Origin: Lingula anatina
Taxonomy: Eukaryota > Brachiopoda > Lingulata > Lingulida > Lingulidae
Reading direction: 5' to 3'
Assembly (NCBI RefSeq): GCF_001039355.2
Contig: NW_019773625.1
Coordinates: 1,045,079 to 1,109,078 of the forward strand
Length of the DNA stretch: 64,000 nucleotides
Part shown: positions 35,762 to 50,261 of the stretch, piece by piece
Numbering within the stretch: position 1 is the stretch's first letter
How the letters are laid out: the number at the start of each line of letters is the position of its first letter
Made by a program: the position numbers and the translations under genes
The notes under the pieces: model-generated
Seen by the model: only the letters and a program-made list of their open reading frames with translations
What the model was told of the DNA's origin: nothing
Databases searched by the model: none

Positions 35762-38700
35762 GATTCAAACACGTACGACAGTTTTGTTCTTTATTCTTAT
35801 ATTAGTTAAGATCCTATGTATACATTTTTCCAGAAATTTCATCTGTACAATTTCTAATAAACATATTTCACTTACAAGACCATAGGATATGTCCAAGCAA
35901 AAACATTAGCAAATACTCCGTCACATTCTTTCAGAAAAGTTAAAATATATATGAAATAAAAGCAAAATGATTGTTCCAGACAGCTCATGGAGCAAGTTCA
36001 TAAAACTCTGTAAGCTGATGAAAATTCGCAATGCTCTTTCAAGACTCAGATATGTTAACAATCAAGGAAAATATATGTATGTCATTATATACTCAATGCC
36101 ATAGGTGACAGAACTGCGCAATGTACACACGAAATCACCTTAACACGTGGCATGGAAATCTTTAGTCTGTCTTCACCATTTCCCAGGAGAAACTCGTCTT
36201 CACACTTACAAAATAACTGTTTCTTTGGCCGAGCATCATAACTCAGCCGAACCACTTAAAACAGCGTAATAATTAAATGAATAACATGAAAACTAAAAAT
36301 AAATAAATAAATAAAATACTCAGAAATGATAATTATATAAATGCTTAAAACTGCATGACCGTACAAAGACATGGCGAAGATAAAATATCAACGATTAAAA
36401 ACGGCCTCTTCACCTAAATCTAATCAAAGCGTTTTGATCCTTTAGATCACTGATTATAATAAATTATTCGGTTTATTTCATGGCGTTTTTTTTTCCAGCT
36501 AGGATCCATACGTCATCCTTGTTGAAATATAAACCAATTAAGGAATGGAAAAATCTGGCCTCGCCCTGAAGTGAGGGGCAAAATAATTTAACAATGATCA
36601 CAAAGAAACAAACACGGTCATTTTTGTCTTAATTAGAATGGAGACTATTCACTGGGTTTATTTCAAATTTACAGATTTATTATACTGATTAAGCGAATCA
36701 CAATGGAGAGGCTCAACCCCCCCCCCCCCCATAAAAGAGTCTGGTTTGCTTCATTAATTTTAACCTCTATATATAGAGCTGCAGTGTGCTAACATATAAA
36801 ATTATCTAATACATCTTAATTTAGGTGTGAGCAAATTTTGTGGCAAATGTTGTCATTAAACAAAATTAAATAATGTATTGTACAGTTAAGAACAGCTCTG
36901 TGCGCATAAAGGCAACAGTGCTTTGAGTTAGGGAACAGAGGGACAAACTGGCAAAACCAAAATAACTTTTTGTGTTCATCATTGCATGTGAAATCCACAA
37001 TTTTTTGCATTTTTTTTTGAACACCCAAAGGTGGAAAACCTCCAAAAGTTTGAAAATTCCAATCATATATTTAATGAAAAAAAGGGGCGGGAGGGGGGAA
37101 GGGGACAAGCCATCACTTCATACCCCATGTGAAATTATTGAAATAGGGACTGCTGAAAACATTGGATTTAAAATAAACATGACTTCAGCATTAATATCAT
37201 ACAATACCAGATGCTATAAAACAAAACAATTTAAAATATTTTTAGCAATTAAAATAAATAAACCTCAGAAATGCAATCCTTTCACTATGTAATACCCCCT
37301 TTAAAGGCACACACAGAACAATAGACCTTTATTTAGAAATTCAAAATTTCTGGTAATTTCAACTTTTTTCCTTAGTCATCAAAGTAAGCCACATCCAAAA
37401 CAGTTCTCCAGTCAATTCAAGCTAGCTTGTTTATGAGTTTAAATGCAAACTTCTTGGGCCAACAATTCCAAAACATTCCTTCAATTTCCCCCTAAAGATT
37501 TTAGAATGCAGTCCATTGTGCTTACGTTAAAACTGGTGCCAATGTGTTTATGTTACTTTTAATACAGATAAAGCAGATCTTCACATTGTAGGTAATGTGC
37601 AGTAGGCAATAATTAAAAGTATGTGTGTGCTTGTGTATGTGGTAATTATGATAATTATGCAGTAACTGCTTTAAATCTATACAAATATAACACTGTACAC
37701 ATCTGTGAACAAATTTTCAGCAAATATATTACTGATATATAACGTAAAGTGTGCGCCAGAATATACCAAACAAAAGTGAAAAATAATTATAAATGACAAG
37801 GTTTGTCAGCTTGTTGTGTCCATCTTCAGTAAAGATTTTACTGCTTGCGCAAAAAGTACTTTTCACTGTAGGATAATAATTACAATGTGTACATCATTAT
37901 CACCTTAAAAGGTAAAAGATAAAAACTCAAAATGCTAATCCTACATAAACCACAGGGTTAATCAACTTGGTTCACATATACCAAAATGCTCATGCTGCTT
38001 CTAAAACAGTTCAGAATTAGAGCAGACTTTACCCTGAACACTTGAGAAACAGAAAATGTTTTGAATTAAAGAAGGGTTCAAGATGGGCATACAATAATTC
38101 ATCAGTTTTAGCTCACACCAAAGAAAAAAAATCCATGCCACAAAATTTGTTTGACACAAACAATAATGGTAAGTATAAGGTGGTGAATTATGAGGAGTTT
38201 ACTATGTGACAACTAACAATATTTCAGATCAATTGGGTTGATTCCAATTAACCTTCTTGGTCCAAATAAAGCTGCCCAATCAGTTGATAGACTGATGGAA
38301 CTCAACTTGAACTGATGGCTTGGCCCATCGGGTTACCTTACCAACCCAGGTGACATGAAACTTTTGCAGCATGGATCCAGGAACTAGTTTCTGGGCTTCT
38401 TCTTAAAGAAGCATGCACTGTGAACTGAACTTAAGTGGCCAATACACAGCACATCACATCTAACCCAACCCAGACATGGGCTGTGGCAGTTTTGCTATTG
38501 ATCCACCCAGAGCTGGCTGACTAGATTGCATTAGGATGTGGGCTCCAAGGGTTGACCTTATCGTGTCATGGAAACATTTCATCCCAGTTCAATCACAGCT
38601 GAGAAGTTTGAGAAAAAAATGGAGAAAAAAGAACAAAAATGAAACCCATCATGCAATAATTCAATGAGAATCATTCTACATGCACGCCAGATTGAAGTTT

Positions 38701-40196
38701 TGACTCACTGGTGCTCATCAATCCAAATCTACATTGCAAAATGGCCCTGAAAAGGCCAACTCTCAGCTTCATATTCCAAAAAGAAAATGTGAAATCTTTT
38801 GCAAAGTAGTCACTGCTGGCGCTGCTTAAGATCCAAATGAATGCACTCATTCAGAACCTACCATATAATTGGTTAAGTGAATAATTATTTTTACATATAA
38901 ATGTAATGTAATGTCATATTACCATGCAGGAACTGAAAAGTGAGCTCCACTCCATAAATATGTCAAACAGAATTATCTGCTCCAAATGAACAACTTTCCA
39001 ATGCAGACAAGATTAACTATGGTGGTTAAGCAGACTGTGTCATCTAAATCCAGACACAGTGACTTAATATGCTTTCCATTTTGAACTTTTAGCCAGGCGA
39101 ATACATTGTTGAATTAGCGAGCATCCTCTGGACATATGATGGCAAATCTGATCATTGCTGAGTGCTCTTAAAATAAGATATGACTGAACTGCTTCTCCTT
39201 GTGATGAAATGACTGAATACTTCTTCAAATTTTTCCATTTCCAATTATTTAATGTTTTGGTGAAGTAATCCCATTTCTAAAATCCTTGTCACCTTGTTGT
39301 ATTGGAATCGCTTAACCTTTGGTGTGGTTCTGAAACTGCTTACAAGAATGGCCTTGCTTTCTGGTGTTAAATCCTTAATACTTTAGAATTCTTGTCTGAC
39401 ACGAATGGCATAAATTGGACAGAACTAGTCTCTTACTGATCAGATGAAAATTTAGAGTGCTCTTTGTGCAGTTAAATGACCAGCAAAATTGTCTTTTTAA
39501 AAGTTAAATTTTGAAGATCTTGTGGCATAATTTTTAAGTGGCTTGAGCTATTGCTGTTTTTTTTCCTTTTCATTTTAATGCGACACCATCAGCATCTCAA
39601 ACCAAATTGGTGTAGCTCATGAATAATTTGACTTAGAAAATGATGATAATTATGAATACTTCATTCTCCTATGTCTCTGTAATGGTGATTACTTGGTGCG
39701 GTTCTGAACCGGATTGCAAGCAATACCTCTCTAGAGGCAGTAAAGTGCTCCCACAAATACATTTACTCTAATACATCCGCTTGGAGTTTTTGGTTCAGTC
39801 TTGTGGGTTTTCAACCCAGGTGCAGAAAGCAAAAAACGTGATATACATAAATGGGTGTTTAAATTCCTTTTCAAAGAATAAGTAACTGATGCTTTCCCCT
39901 CTCTTCTCTGGTTTTAAGAACTGTGCATGATCCAAAAAAAGTATGGTTTGGTTCATCCGTATATAAAAGCAACTGATCTTTCATTAAAACCATATGCCAT
40001 TTGAACACTACCTTTGCCACTTCATGCCACTGAAATGTAACATACTAGGTAATAAAAGATAAATTTTCCATATTGTGAGTATCTTTTTATGGATTTTCTC
40101 ACATTGTTAAGAAGCTGGAATTGTTTCGAGCAGCATGACATACTATCCTGGATTCATCAGTATCATTTTTCTTAAAGTCTGCAACTCATGCAAATG
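35762..40196 (-). other. Probable long 3' UTR / downstream region of the GoLoco gene
   Basis: After the stop codon at 40197-40199 no further coding exon is seen on the minus strand. Several minus-strand AATAAA motifs exist (for example near 37327, 36471 and 35789), so the 3' UTR end cannot be fixed. A G-rich tract (37084-37104) and a C-run (about 36718-36730) lie inside. The size of up to 4.4 kb is an inference. Confidence 0.35.
37084..37104 (+). other. G-rich quadruplex-type motif
   Basis: G-runs of 4, 3, 6 and 4 are separated by one or two bases. The motif lies in the probable 3' UTR region of the GPSM-like gene, where the transcript would carry the C-rich complement. Confidence 0.55.
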
Positions 40197-40421
40197 TCAT
40201 TTCTTTTTCTTTTTTCCATTCACTGTGCTTGGCTCAGTCACATTTTTTGTGTCTTGGTCAGTTTCAGACTGTTTCTTTGGTGGTAAAACCGACCTTTGTT
40301 CGTCAAGGCGATTTGACTGTATACGCTGAATAAGTGTGAAGAAATCTTCATCTGGAACTGTTGGTGCCGAACGTACATCAACTGGTTGTAGATGACTTCT
40401 CTGGTCCTCTAATCTTGTTCC
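40197..40421 (-). CDS. GPSM-like gene, last exon: second half of GoLoco 3 and GoLoco 4
   Basis: After the acceptor TATTTACAG the frame begins GTRLEDQRSHLQP, which completes GoLoco 3. EDFFTLIQRIQSNRLDEQRS follows as GoLoco 4, then a polar tail ending in five Lys and TGA. Confidence 0.95.
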   Translation of the reverse strand, partial: GTRLEDQRSHLQPVDVRSAPTVPDEDFFTLIQRIQSNRLDEQRSVLPPKKQSETDQDTKNVTEPSTVNGKKKKK

Positions 40422-40744
40422 CTGTAAATATACAAAAAAGCTGAATATCAAAGAAGTCTACATTAATGACTATGCAAAAGGGGTTACTTTTTAGTATAGA
40501 CAACTAAAAATTCAATTGCTTGACTATCACAAAAAGGAACTTACTTAATAATATAAAGAAATTAAAATTTTTTCCTTCAAATTATAATGCAGTTGGAACT
40601 GGTAAAAAAAGGCATGTATACTCATATCAAGACTACTAATTGGTGGGTACCATATTTTGACCACTCAGAAATGTACAAAACTGGCAATTGTAGTACTATT
40701 AAACCAAATGTTACCACCTGGCATAAGGAGCCATGTGCATAGGA

Positions 40745-40815
<71 letters not shown>

Positions 40816-43800
40816 GAAATGAAAAACCAAACTGTGATTAAGAGTTTCATGACAAAGACAAGAACAAAATTTGTAGGTATAATGAACAAGCCACTGGGAA
40901 CTAGTGAAAATCATCACCATTTGCTCTCAAAATTATTAACATTTTTTTCTTTGTTTCACAACAAACATTAAGAGCAATGCTTATTTACCAAATAATCACC
41001 AATGCTTTAAAAGGGGTGATTATATTGTTTCTCATTTGCCTAGGTCATCATGACATTTCAGAAATATGAAGAATTCTGTAATGGCTAAGTGTAAGTGCCA
41101 ATGATAGCATTACATGGAATAAATATCAGGTAGTCATGCAATCAAATTCAGCATGCACATCACATCTGCACATGTTCACGCACACTTTATCATCCTTGTG
41201 CACGAACTGGAATTGTAAGTGAGTAGGTGTATTACTTATTACCCAAAACATGTGCACAGGTACATATCGGTTGTGGCATGTGCTTCCATGGACCTGCTGT
41301 ACTTTGTTGGATATACAGTGATGCAATTTGTTTGCGAAGCACTGCTGCCAATTACATTCATGCAAGCAGACAAATTGTATGGCTCACACGAGCAAAGATA
41401 AAACAACATGCAAAGAAAAATAAATTTAGAATATAAAATTGCATAAAGGACAATGCTTAATTCGATTTTTTTGTAGGACAAACATCAGTTGAATGCTCTT
41501 GCTGAAACTACCCAGAAATCGCGCCATTATGCAATGCGATCCAGTTCATGTAAAAACAGCATGACAAGAACATAACTTGATACACACTTTCCATGTGATA
41601 TATCTTGATACATCTGATGCAAAAACAAGTCTGCCTGGTTATTAATGAATAGGCTAAAAAAAACAAACAACAAAAACAACCACCTTGGCTGTAGACAGAT
41701 GAAGAGTATTGACATATCGCTTAATCCCCTGCAAACTGCTGTTTGAGTCAATGAAAACAAACATGTTTTGCTCATAGTGAAGCAGTTGTCATTTGTTTTT
41801 TTAAATTAAAACTTGTGAAAATGATGCTCCTCTTTCTACCATTTTTTTTAGAAATAAGCAGCACACACTGTCAAAGTAAACTAGAGTCTTTGGAGAGGAA
41901 AAATATTTATCTATAAATCAGCATCAGAATAAATAAAAACATTAAATTCCTAACAATCACAAACACTTAATTAAATTTTTTATAAAAGCGTTAAGTAACA
42001 ATTCAAATGGAATATTTTAACACCTATACTGGTGATAATCAACATGCAGTTGAATGATCAAATAATGTCCCACTATTTATATTTTTCTACATAACCTGAT
42101 TTTGTGGTTTGAAACATTCTTTGAGTCTGCTACCAAAGTCCAAGTTTTGGTGTACAAATTTTGTTTAAATTAATGACATCCTTATCAAAAACTATGCCCA
42201 ATACACATGACAATAATATAGCTGCTTTTGAACAGTCAGCACCACTGTTTGGCAAGAACATATTACCTACACATTGTCAAGTTTGCTTACAGATAAAAAA
42301 AGGAGAGATTAGCTCGTCTCTATTCTGCAGTGTTATGATTGGTCAATTCCTTGTGAGAGGCTTTGTACTGGGTTGACCTCAATCCATCAAGACAATATTT
42401 GCTGCAGCCCTGAGTGCTGGTCTCATCTCTTGGGACAGGCTAATGGCTGGTGGTTACCTTACTGTGAGGTTATATAGAAACTGCAGATAAAAGTCCCAAG
42501 TGTGTCTATAGCTCACACAGTGAAACAGACAAATACAGCTGCGACAATCACGGAAACCAACAATAAACATATTTATGTGTTCTGTCGGGTCACCCACTGC
42601 ATGTCCACTTTTTTGTAGTGAAGTGAAGAAATTTGACATAAATGCGAGATGGAGATATGTTTTTTTTCAAAATTATTTGGAAACATCAAATGGACAATGC
42701 ATAGACTATCCCTTATTGGCCAATACCTGGTGCAGTGTTTGAAATTGTAGCCCATCTCACATCTACACTTAACATAAATATGCAGATGTATATTGGAAGT
42801 CACAGGAAACTTAAAATATGCAGAACATTCTTAAAACAGACAAAGTCCACAACATTCAATCGTTCAGAACTAAGTATTGACTTACAGGGCCTGTATATAA
42901 TAATTACTATCAATCAAGCCAATAATTCCCATTTTCTTCAGCCTCACCCAACAAAATTAATTAGGTCATTTTTGGGTACTTAACAAGCTGGCAGGAATTA
43001 CTCCTTTATGTTCATGTGTTTTGCAACAGGAGATGAAACACCTTCACTTCACCATCATTCTCTCTTAATGACGCAATTTTAAAGGGCCATTTCTTGCCTG
43101 ATTAGGTGTCAGAGACATTGAGGTGCACAGTTCCATGGATAATTGTCTTATATGGCAAGGAGATGGCAACATATGTCATTCCATTCCATCATTCTTCTTT
43201 TTTTTCTTCACACCCATGTTATTGATTATTTTTTTCTGCTAAAACTTAAAAAACCCAGTTCATACCATATGTCTTGCAGAGAAAGATAAAGTATATGATG
43301 TAAACCAGCTGAGAGCTAATTCATTTTCCTGTAAATTTTATGAACAACCTAAACCTAACAATAAAGCTCCATAAAGGTCGATGCACAGGGGTACAATCTA
43401 TGAAAATCAAAATCCAAGTTCTAAAATTTTATTAGATGCTCTCATGAATAAATCTCTGGTGCAAATACCGTGTTCTAATAGCAGGATGCCAGCAGAAACT
43501 GATATTTCTGTCAAGGTAAAGAACGACAGGCTATGGACTGATAAAGTTGCAAAACATGATTTATCCATGGCTCAAAATACCGTCTAGAGCTGAACAGAAA
43601 GTCTCCATCATTCTATTTAATTCACATTTCCAACACTGCTTCATAACAAAACCATCACAAGATCATTTGGAAAAAATATATATATTTATAGCAACAAGAA
43701 ACGAAGTATGTAATTCTATGTTGGACTGGACCACAGTTGAAAAATTCTCAAGTTCAAAATTGCTGTAATTTATTAATTTTGGTCCTACTCTGTCCAGAAT

Positions 43801-44924
43801 CTACATGATCAAAACATAGATCTTTATTCCATTTAGTCCATTCAGGGTGAGAACTGTGCAAAGCCATATAACCTCCATGTAACTCCATATAAAACCCTAG
43901 CTGCTTAAGTTCACACATTGCTTTGGGGTCCAATCACTGTTTGTTCAAATGTCAATGGCAATATAATGATGCACTTTACGGAGGAAGTGGAATATACGCT
44001 CTAAGGTGTGCTGCAGTAAACTGTAAACTATGGGTTTCGATGAAGTACAGTCATCACTTACAATTATCGTAGTTAATACTAATATCATTTCACTGATTAT
44101 TTTCAGTTATTCATAAAAGCAATTTCTGACACAAGGCCAACTACTTTGTAAGACATCTGAATCAACATTTTGAAGTTTAACTAGGGTAATAAAACATTGT
44201 ATAATGGATGTGTATTATTTATAATGTTCCAATTTAATGAGTTCTAACCATAATTCTTCAGCAGGCTTATCTCAAGGTGTTTCGGGTAGAGCAAAGATTG
44301 AATTGTTGGTGTCCAAACAAAATCATGACCAATGCTGATTTTGTTGGGGTATGCTTATACTAAAATTGAGCAAACATACAGTAAATATATACATTTCAAG
44401 GCACATTCACAAATGCACTAACTTCATCGAACAACAGGTTAAGCATCTTCACCAAACAACATACCCCTGTAGTTAAAGGAAAGTGCTTTCAAATCTGGCT
44501 CACAGATTTGTTTACAGCCTAATTCACATTCTCTTGATGATAAAATGACACAAAACCTACACAACTGTTTAGTCTAGCCACTCAGCAAAGTAAAAAGCCA
44601 GTTGCCCACCAACCAATCCTTTCCCTTTTTGCACTTCGTTTGAGCCTATCTCAATTAGTCTTAGTCTAGTTCAACAAGATTCTGCAGGTATCTTGGGAGT
44701 TATAAGTTTAGGTTTGTAATGGGATGCATCCTGTATAAATCTGTTTCACATTTAAGATACACAAGTTATTCAATGACCCGAAATGATGTGTTTTTTTCTG
44801 TCTGTCTGTGTTGGGTTCCCAAAGGGTCAATATGTCAATCCCACCCCCCCCTCCTCCAAACAAAAATTGTTGAAATTCTTCCAGATAAACAGTTTTGTTG
44901 AATGAAAATTTTGGCAAAATGACC

Positions 44925-44970
<46 letters not shown>

Positions 44971-47900
44971 ACAAAGTTTGACCAGATAGTCTAGACAACT
45001 GTCTTATGAGCTCTAGTCCGATCAATCCATATCCGTCAGTCTAAACCTGCCTATCAGTAAGAACGTCCAGCCTACTCCCCAGATATCCATGTCTTACCCG
45101 GCCTTGCATGCACCGAGGCTGAGTGTGATAGATAAAATTTGATTTTCACATGACTGAGAGCTCTGGCGTGGGTTACTGAGAATGATGAGATGAATGTAAT
45201 ATAGAAATCAATTCAAGGCAATTTGGCTTTCCATATTCCCCGTAGAAGAACAGAGATTTGCTTTAGCCCAGTGGCAAACTCGGCATCTTCACAAATATTG
45301 TTGATCATAGTTGCCCGCAAGGGCAGGAGCTTAGTTTAAGTGATGCACTGAATAAAAAAATTCTTAATTTCATTTCTTCCGTTGTTCCAAATAGCTTACT
45401 GATCCTGGGCATTGACAACATGCCAAATGAAAAGAATGTAAGCTACAGATCTTTCAAGCTTCAAAACTATATTAAGTAGCCTCTGAGCCCCACATGGCCT
45501 GTCTGCGTTCATCCTGGCACTTCAGCCATTTTGTATCGTTATACTTACCTTGACATTTACCAAACCATCAACTGCCTATCACAGGGGCGGATGGAATATG
45601 TGTTCTGGGTCTTCCAGAAGAGGGTCAGAATTTTTCAAGTTTACATTGAAAGGCATCCAATTTTTTCTGTCGGAAGACGGACAAAAAAGGAGGATGGATC
45701 AACAAAGATAATTTGGAAGACTGTCAGAAAATATCTCTGGAACCGCCCCTGTATCAGTTGTCTATAACCACAGCAACAAGATATTCTCATCCTTAACAAG
45801 AGTTGAAAGCATAATAAATATCAAAAGATGAAGTAATAAGTAGTTATGTGATATATTAAAGCATGATTGTTAAAAACTAAACTACCAAGTGGCGATATAT
45901 ACATGTAAGTTTTGGAAGCCAGCTAAACAGTCAGGTAAAATGATTTATCTGTATTGTTCCAATTAATTGCCACATAAAACTTTTACTCCAAACATTGACC
46001 ACATAATATACTGAAAAAAACAAAACATTTAAAGTAACTTGTAATTTTCTTAATAAAAATAACAATTTTTAACTATTTCAATTCAATTTATTCAGACTAT
46101 AGCCATAAAATTGTTTTACGGATGTTGAGGTTGGCAATAGGCCCGTTAATTTTCCCAAGCAACAGTTGCCTGAGCTTTTGATCTGGATAATACAATAATC
46201 ATTCTTAAATGACACAGTAAACTTGAACGGAAAGAACAGAAAGGTTAGAGGTTTGGAAAAGATAAGCTCCGTGCCAGTTAACAATTCTGTAAGAATATAA
46301 TGGTAGTCTCTAGAGGGAAGACTCTGAGTCACTTATGTTTGTTTATGAGTCCTTATGTGGTTAAGGAGCCCAATTGGGGATTTGCAATGTTTCTGGCATA
46401 TTTGGCACTGGGAGTCTATATTTGCACTAATCTGCATGGGAACTATTCTGGGAAGTCACTCTCTTTCTGCCTTCACTTTCTTATTTTCCACTTTTTCAAA
46501 ACCTCAGAGCATTTGATGCAGTCAAGCAACACCAATCTCGGTCTCTAGCTATAGTGGAAAGTTACACCATTTCAGGTTAACTTTAAGATTGTCTTTGAAG
46601 CATTTGTGTGAGTCTCCTTTGTTTCCCTGCCCTTGTGCAAGCTCTCAGAATAAAAACAGCTTGGGAATTTGGTAGTAATCCATTCTAATGACATGACCTG
46701 ACCATCAGAACATTATCTTCAGAATCATTGCCCCAGTGGAGATAGACCGATCTTTCAAGGACTCCAGTGTTCATGATCTTGTCTTGTCGCTTTATCCCAA
46801 GATCAGAACCTTGGGAATGCGGTTATTTTCAATGTTTCCTATATGTAGTCCATGATTTACAACCATGCAGAAGAGAGGGGCAACAACTGCATTGTATATT
46901 TTGTGTCACGAATAATATCATGGTGTTGAAGTACTTTGTTGCATAGTCTTCTCAGAGCTTTATCTTGTTTGCCATCACTTGTGATAACACTGGCTTATAT
47001 TTGNCTGACAACATGCCAAATGAAAAGACTGTAAGCTACAGATCTTTCAAGACTATATTAAGTAGCCTCTGAGCCCCACACGGCCTGTCTGCGTTCATCC
47101 TGGCACTTCAGCCATTTTGTATCGTTATACTAACCTTGACATTTACCAAACCATCACCGCCTATCACAGGGGCGGATGGAATATGTGTTCTGGGTCTTCC
47201 AGAAGAGGGTCAGAATTTTTCAAGTTTACATTGAAAGGCATCCAATTTTTTCTGTCGGAAGACAGACAAAAAAGGAGGATGGATCAACAAAGATAATTTG
47301 GAAGACTGTCAGAAAATATCTCTGGAACCGCCCCTGTATCAGTTGTCTGTAACCACAGCAACAAGATATTCTCATCCTTAACAAGAGTTGAAAGCATAAT
47401 AAATATCAAAAGATGAAGTAATAATTAGTTATGTGATACATTAAAGCATGATTTTTAAAAACTAAGCTACCAAGTGGCAATATATACATGTAAGTTTTGG
47501 AAGCCAGCTAAACAGTCAGGTAAAACGATTTATCTGTATTGTTCCAATTAATTCCAACACAAAACTTCTACTCCAAACATTGAGCACATAATATACTGAA
47601 AAAAAAAATCATTTAAAGTAACTTGTAATTTTCTTAATAAAAATAACAATTTTCAACTATTTCAATTCAATTTATTCAGACTATAGCCATAAAATTGTTT
47701 TACGTATGTTGAAGTTGGCAGTAGGCCCGTTAATTTTCCCAAGCAACAGTTGCCTGAGCTTTTGATCTGGATAATACAATAATCATTCTTAAATGACACA
47801 GTAAACTTGAACAGAAAGAACAGAAAGGTTAGAGGTTTGGAAAAGATAAGCTCCGTGCCAGTTAACAATTCTGTAAGAATATAATGGTAGTCTCTGGAGG

Positions 47901-50209
47901 GAAGACTCTGAGTCACTTATGTTTGTTTATGAGTCCTTATGTGGTTAAGAAGCCCAACTGGGGATTTGCAATGTTTCTGGCATATTTGGCACTGGGAGTC
48001 TATATTTGCACTAATCTGCATGGGAACTATTCTGGGAAGTCACTCTCTTGCTGCCTTCACTTTCTTATTTTCCATTTTTTCAAAACCTCAGAGCAGTCAA
48101 GCAACACCAATCTCGGTCTCTAGCTATAGTGGAAAGTTACACCATTTCAGGTTAACTTTAAGATTGTCTTTGAAGCATTCGTGTTAGTATCCTTTGTTTC
48201 CCTGCCCTTGTGCAAGCTCTCAGAATAGAAACAGCTTGGGAATTTGGTGGTAATCCATTCTAATGACATGACCTGACCATCAGAACATTATCTTCAGCAT
48301 CATTGCCTCAGTGGAGATAGACCAATCTTTCAAGGACTCCAGTGTTCATGATCTTGTCTTGTCACTTTATCCCAAGATCAGAACCTTGGGAATTCAGTTA
48401 TTTTCAATGTTTCTTATATGTAGTCCATGATTCACAACCATACAGAAGAGAGGGGCGACAACTGCATTGTATATTTTGTGTCAAGAATAATATCATGGTG
48501 TTGAAGTATTTTGTTGCATAGTCTTCTCAGAGCTTTATCTTGTTTGCCATCACTTGTGATAACACTGCCCTATATTTGAAAAAGTGCTTCAGAGCTGGTT
48601 GCTGGTTGATAAAGTGAGTGTATAGGTGGTTGTGGTGCTTCAGAGCCGGGTGCTGGTTGATAAAGTAAGTGTACGGGTGGTTGTAGTGCTTCAGAGCTGG
48701 GTGCTGGTTGATAAAGTAAGTGTATGGGTGGATGTGGTGCGTCAGAGCTGGGTGTCGGTTGATAAATTAAGTAAATGTACGGGTGGTTGTGGTGCTTCAG
48801 AGCTGGGTGCTGGCTGATAAAGGAACTCTGCTTTCTCTAAACTTATTGTAACTTATCTGCAGATCATGCTTACAAAGTTCTGAGGAACAGCTAAGAGATT
48901 TTGTAAGTATATAATGTTCAACTAAACCAACAAAACAAAAAATTTACAACTCAAAGTTCATGTTGCTTAAACATTTTACTCTGCATTTATTTACTAGAAC
49001 TCAACATATTCCTAACTCAAGAAAACAAACAAAAACTACAGTTTTTTTTGTTAACTGTGCCCCAAATAAGCAGAAGCTTCAAAAAAGCATAATTATAGCT
49101 GTCTGGAGGAAAAAAACAAGTAAAACTGCAGGCATATTTTGTAAACAAAACTACAAATAATAACCCAAGATTCAGGAGAACATTTCCCTTTTCCCAATAC
49201 ACACATTATATGCCACTTTCACTCAATTTACCAATCTCTTTTGTTTCAATATAACTCTAGAGAGGCCACTGATCATGATCTATGGATAAGTAACTAACTA
49301 AGCAATATTGATTCCATTCAAAGATGCCTAGTTTTCATCCCCTTGCGAGAGCTGTTCCTGATATTGTGAAAACATCAAAGGAGTGTACCTCGCCCACACT
49401 GTGTGAAAGAAGTATTATCTAACCTGCTTCTGAATTAGTAAAACTGGGTGGTATTAACAGCAATAAGGGCAGATGCATTTACAAATTCAATGCAGACCTT
49501 ATAAATATGATAATCAAAACATTTGTATTAATCCTACATAAGACTTAATTGCAAATTAAGTACCTCCAGTCTGGACCATAATGCATATGTTAGAGTAGTA
49601 TGATAGGTCTATTTTCAAACTGGTCATAAGGAACATCAATAGCATGATAAACCTACTTTTAAAGAGTCACTCTGGCACAGAATTTAGAAAACATTCTCCG
49701 ATTTACTGAGTGACTTGTTGCTAATTCACTGCTTTTGTGTAAGGGAAAACTCTCTCTCTGTCTCTCTCAATACAACCAATATCATGGGAGAAAGATACAT
49801 ATTGGAACAAAAATGAAAAAGTTTCCTGCAACAGCTGTTCACATGCTGTACAGGTTTTATTGATCACTGATCAAATGGAATACAAACACCTTCATAAAAC
49901 CTTACATGTCTGAAGCAACATTTTGTTTTGTCTTAAGCAATCCAATGTGCATATGTAATAAATATACCATCTAGTCTACGAGGCATACACAATGTACACA
50001 TGCCCAGAGCCTGCATGGATGTCGCATACACCTCGCTGACAAGCAGTGTACCTGACTTGGCATACCACTGCAGTTATCAAGAACAAACCACCTAAGAGTG
50101 TGCTGCAACTTGCAGTCAGGTGTGACATGTGAGATGCATCACTTCTGAATCTTTTGTTTTCAATAAATGTCATAGAGTACATCCTGCAGGCATTCCACCT
50201 CAAACAGGC

Positions 50210-50261
<52 letters not shown>

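Larger units (their letters stand above)
45413..47003. repeat. 1.6-kb tandem duplicated block, copy A (ends at N 47004)
   Basis: The sequence from TGACAACATGCC (45413) to TTATATTTG (47003) recurs at 47006-48578 in the same order, with roughly 2-3% differences and small indels. Copy A ends exactly at the N and copy B begins right after it. This indicates two overlapping contig ends that were not merged. Confidence 0.9.
47005..48578. repeat. 1.6-kb tandem duplicated block, copy B
   Basis: Second copy of the preceding block, running on into unique sequence at GAAAAAGTGC. The shared content includes the MITE and the LINE remnant. Confidence 0.9.

Noticed and set aside
46078-46548. 84-codon minus and 82-codon plus ORFs in the 46 kb block as genes
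   Set aside because: They overlap the dead LINE remnant in other frames and recur only because of the duplicated contig end.
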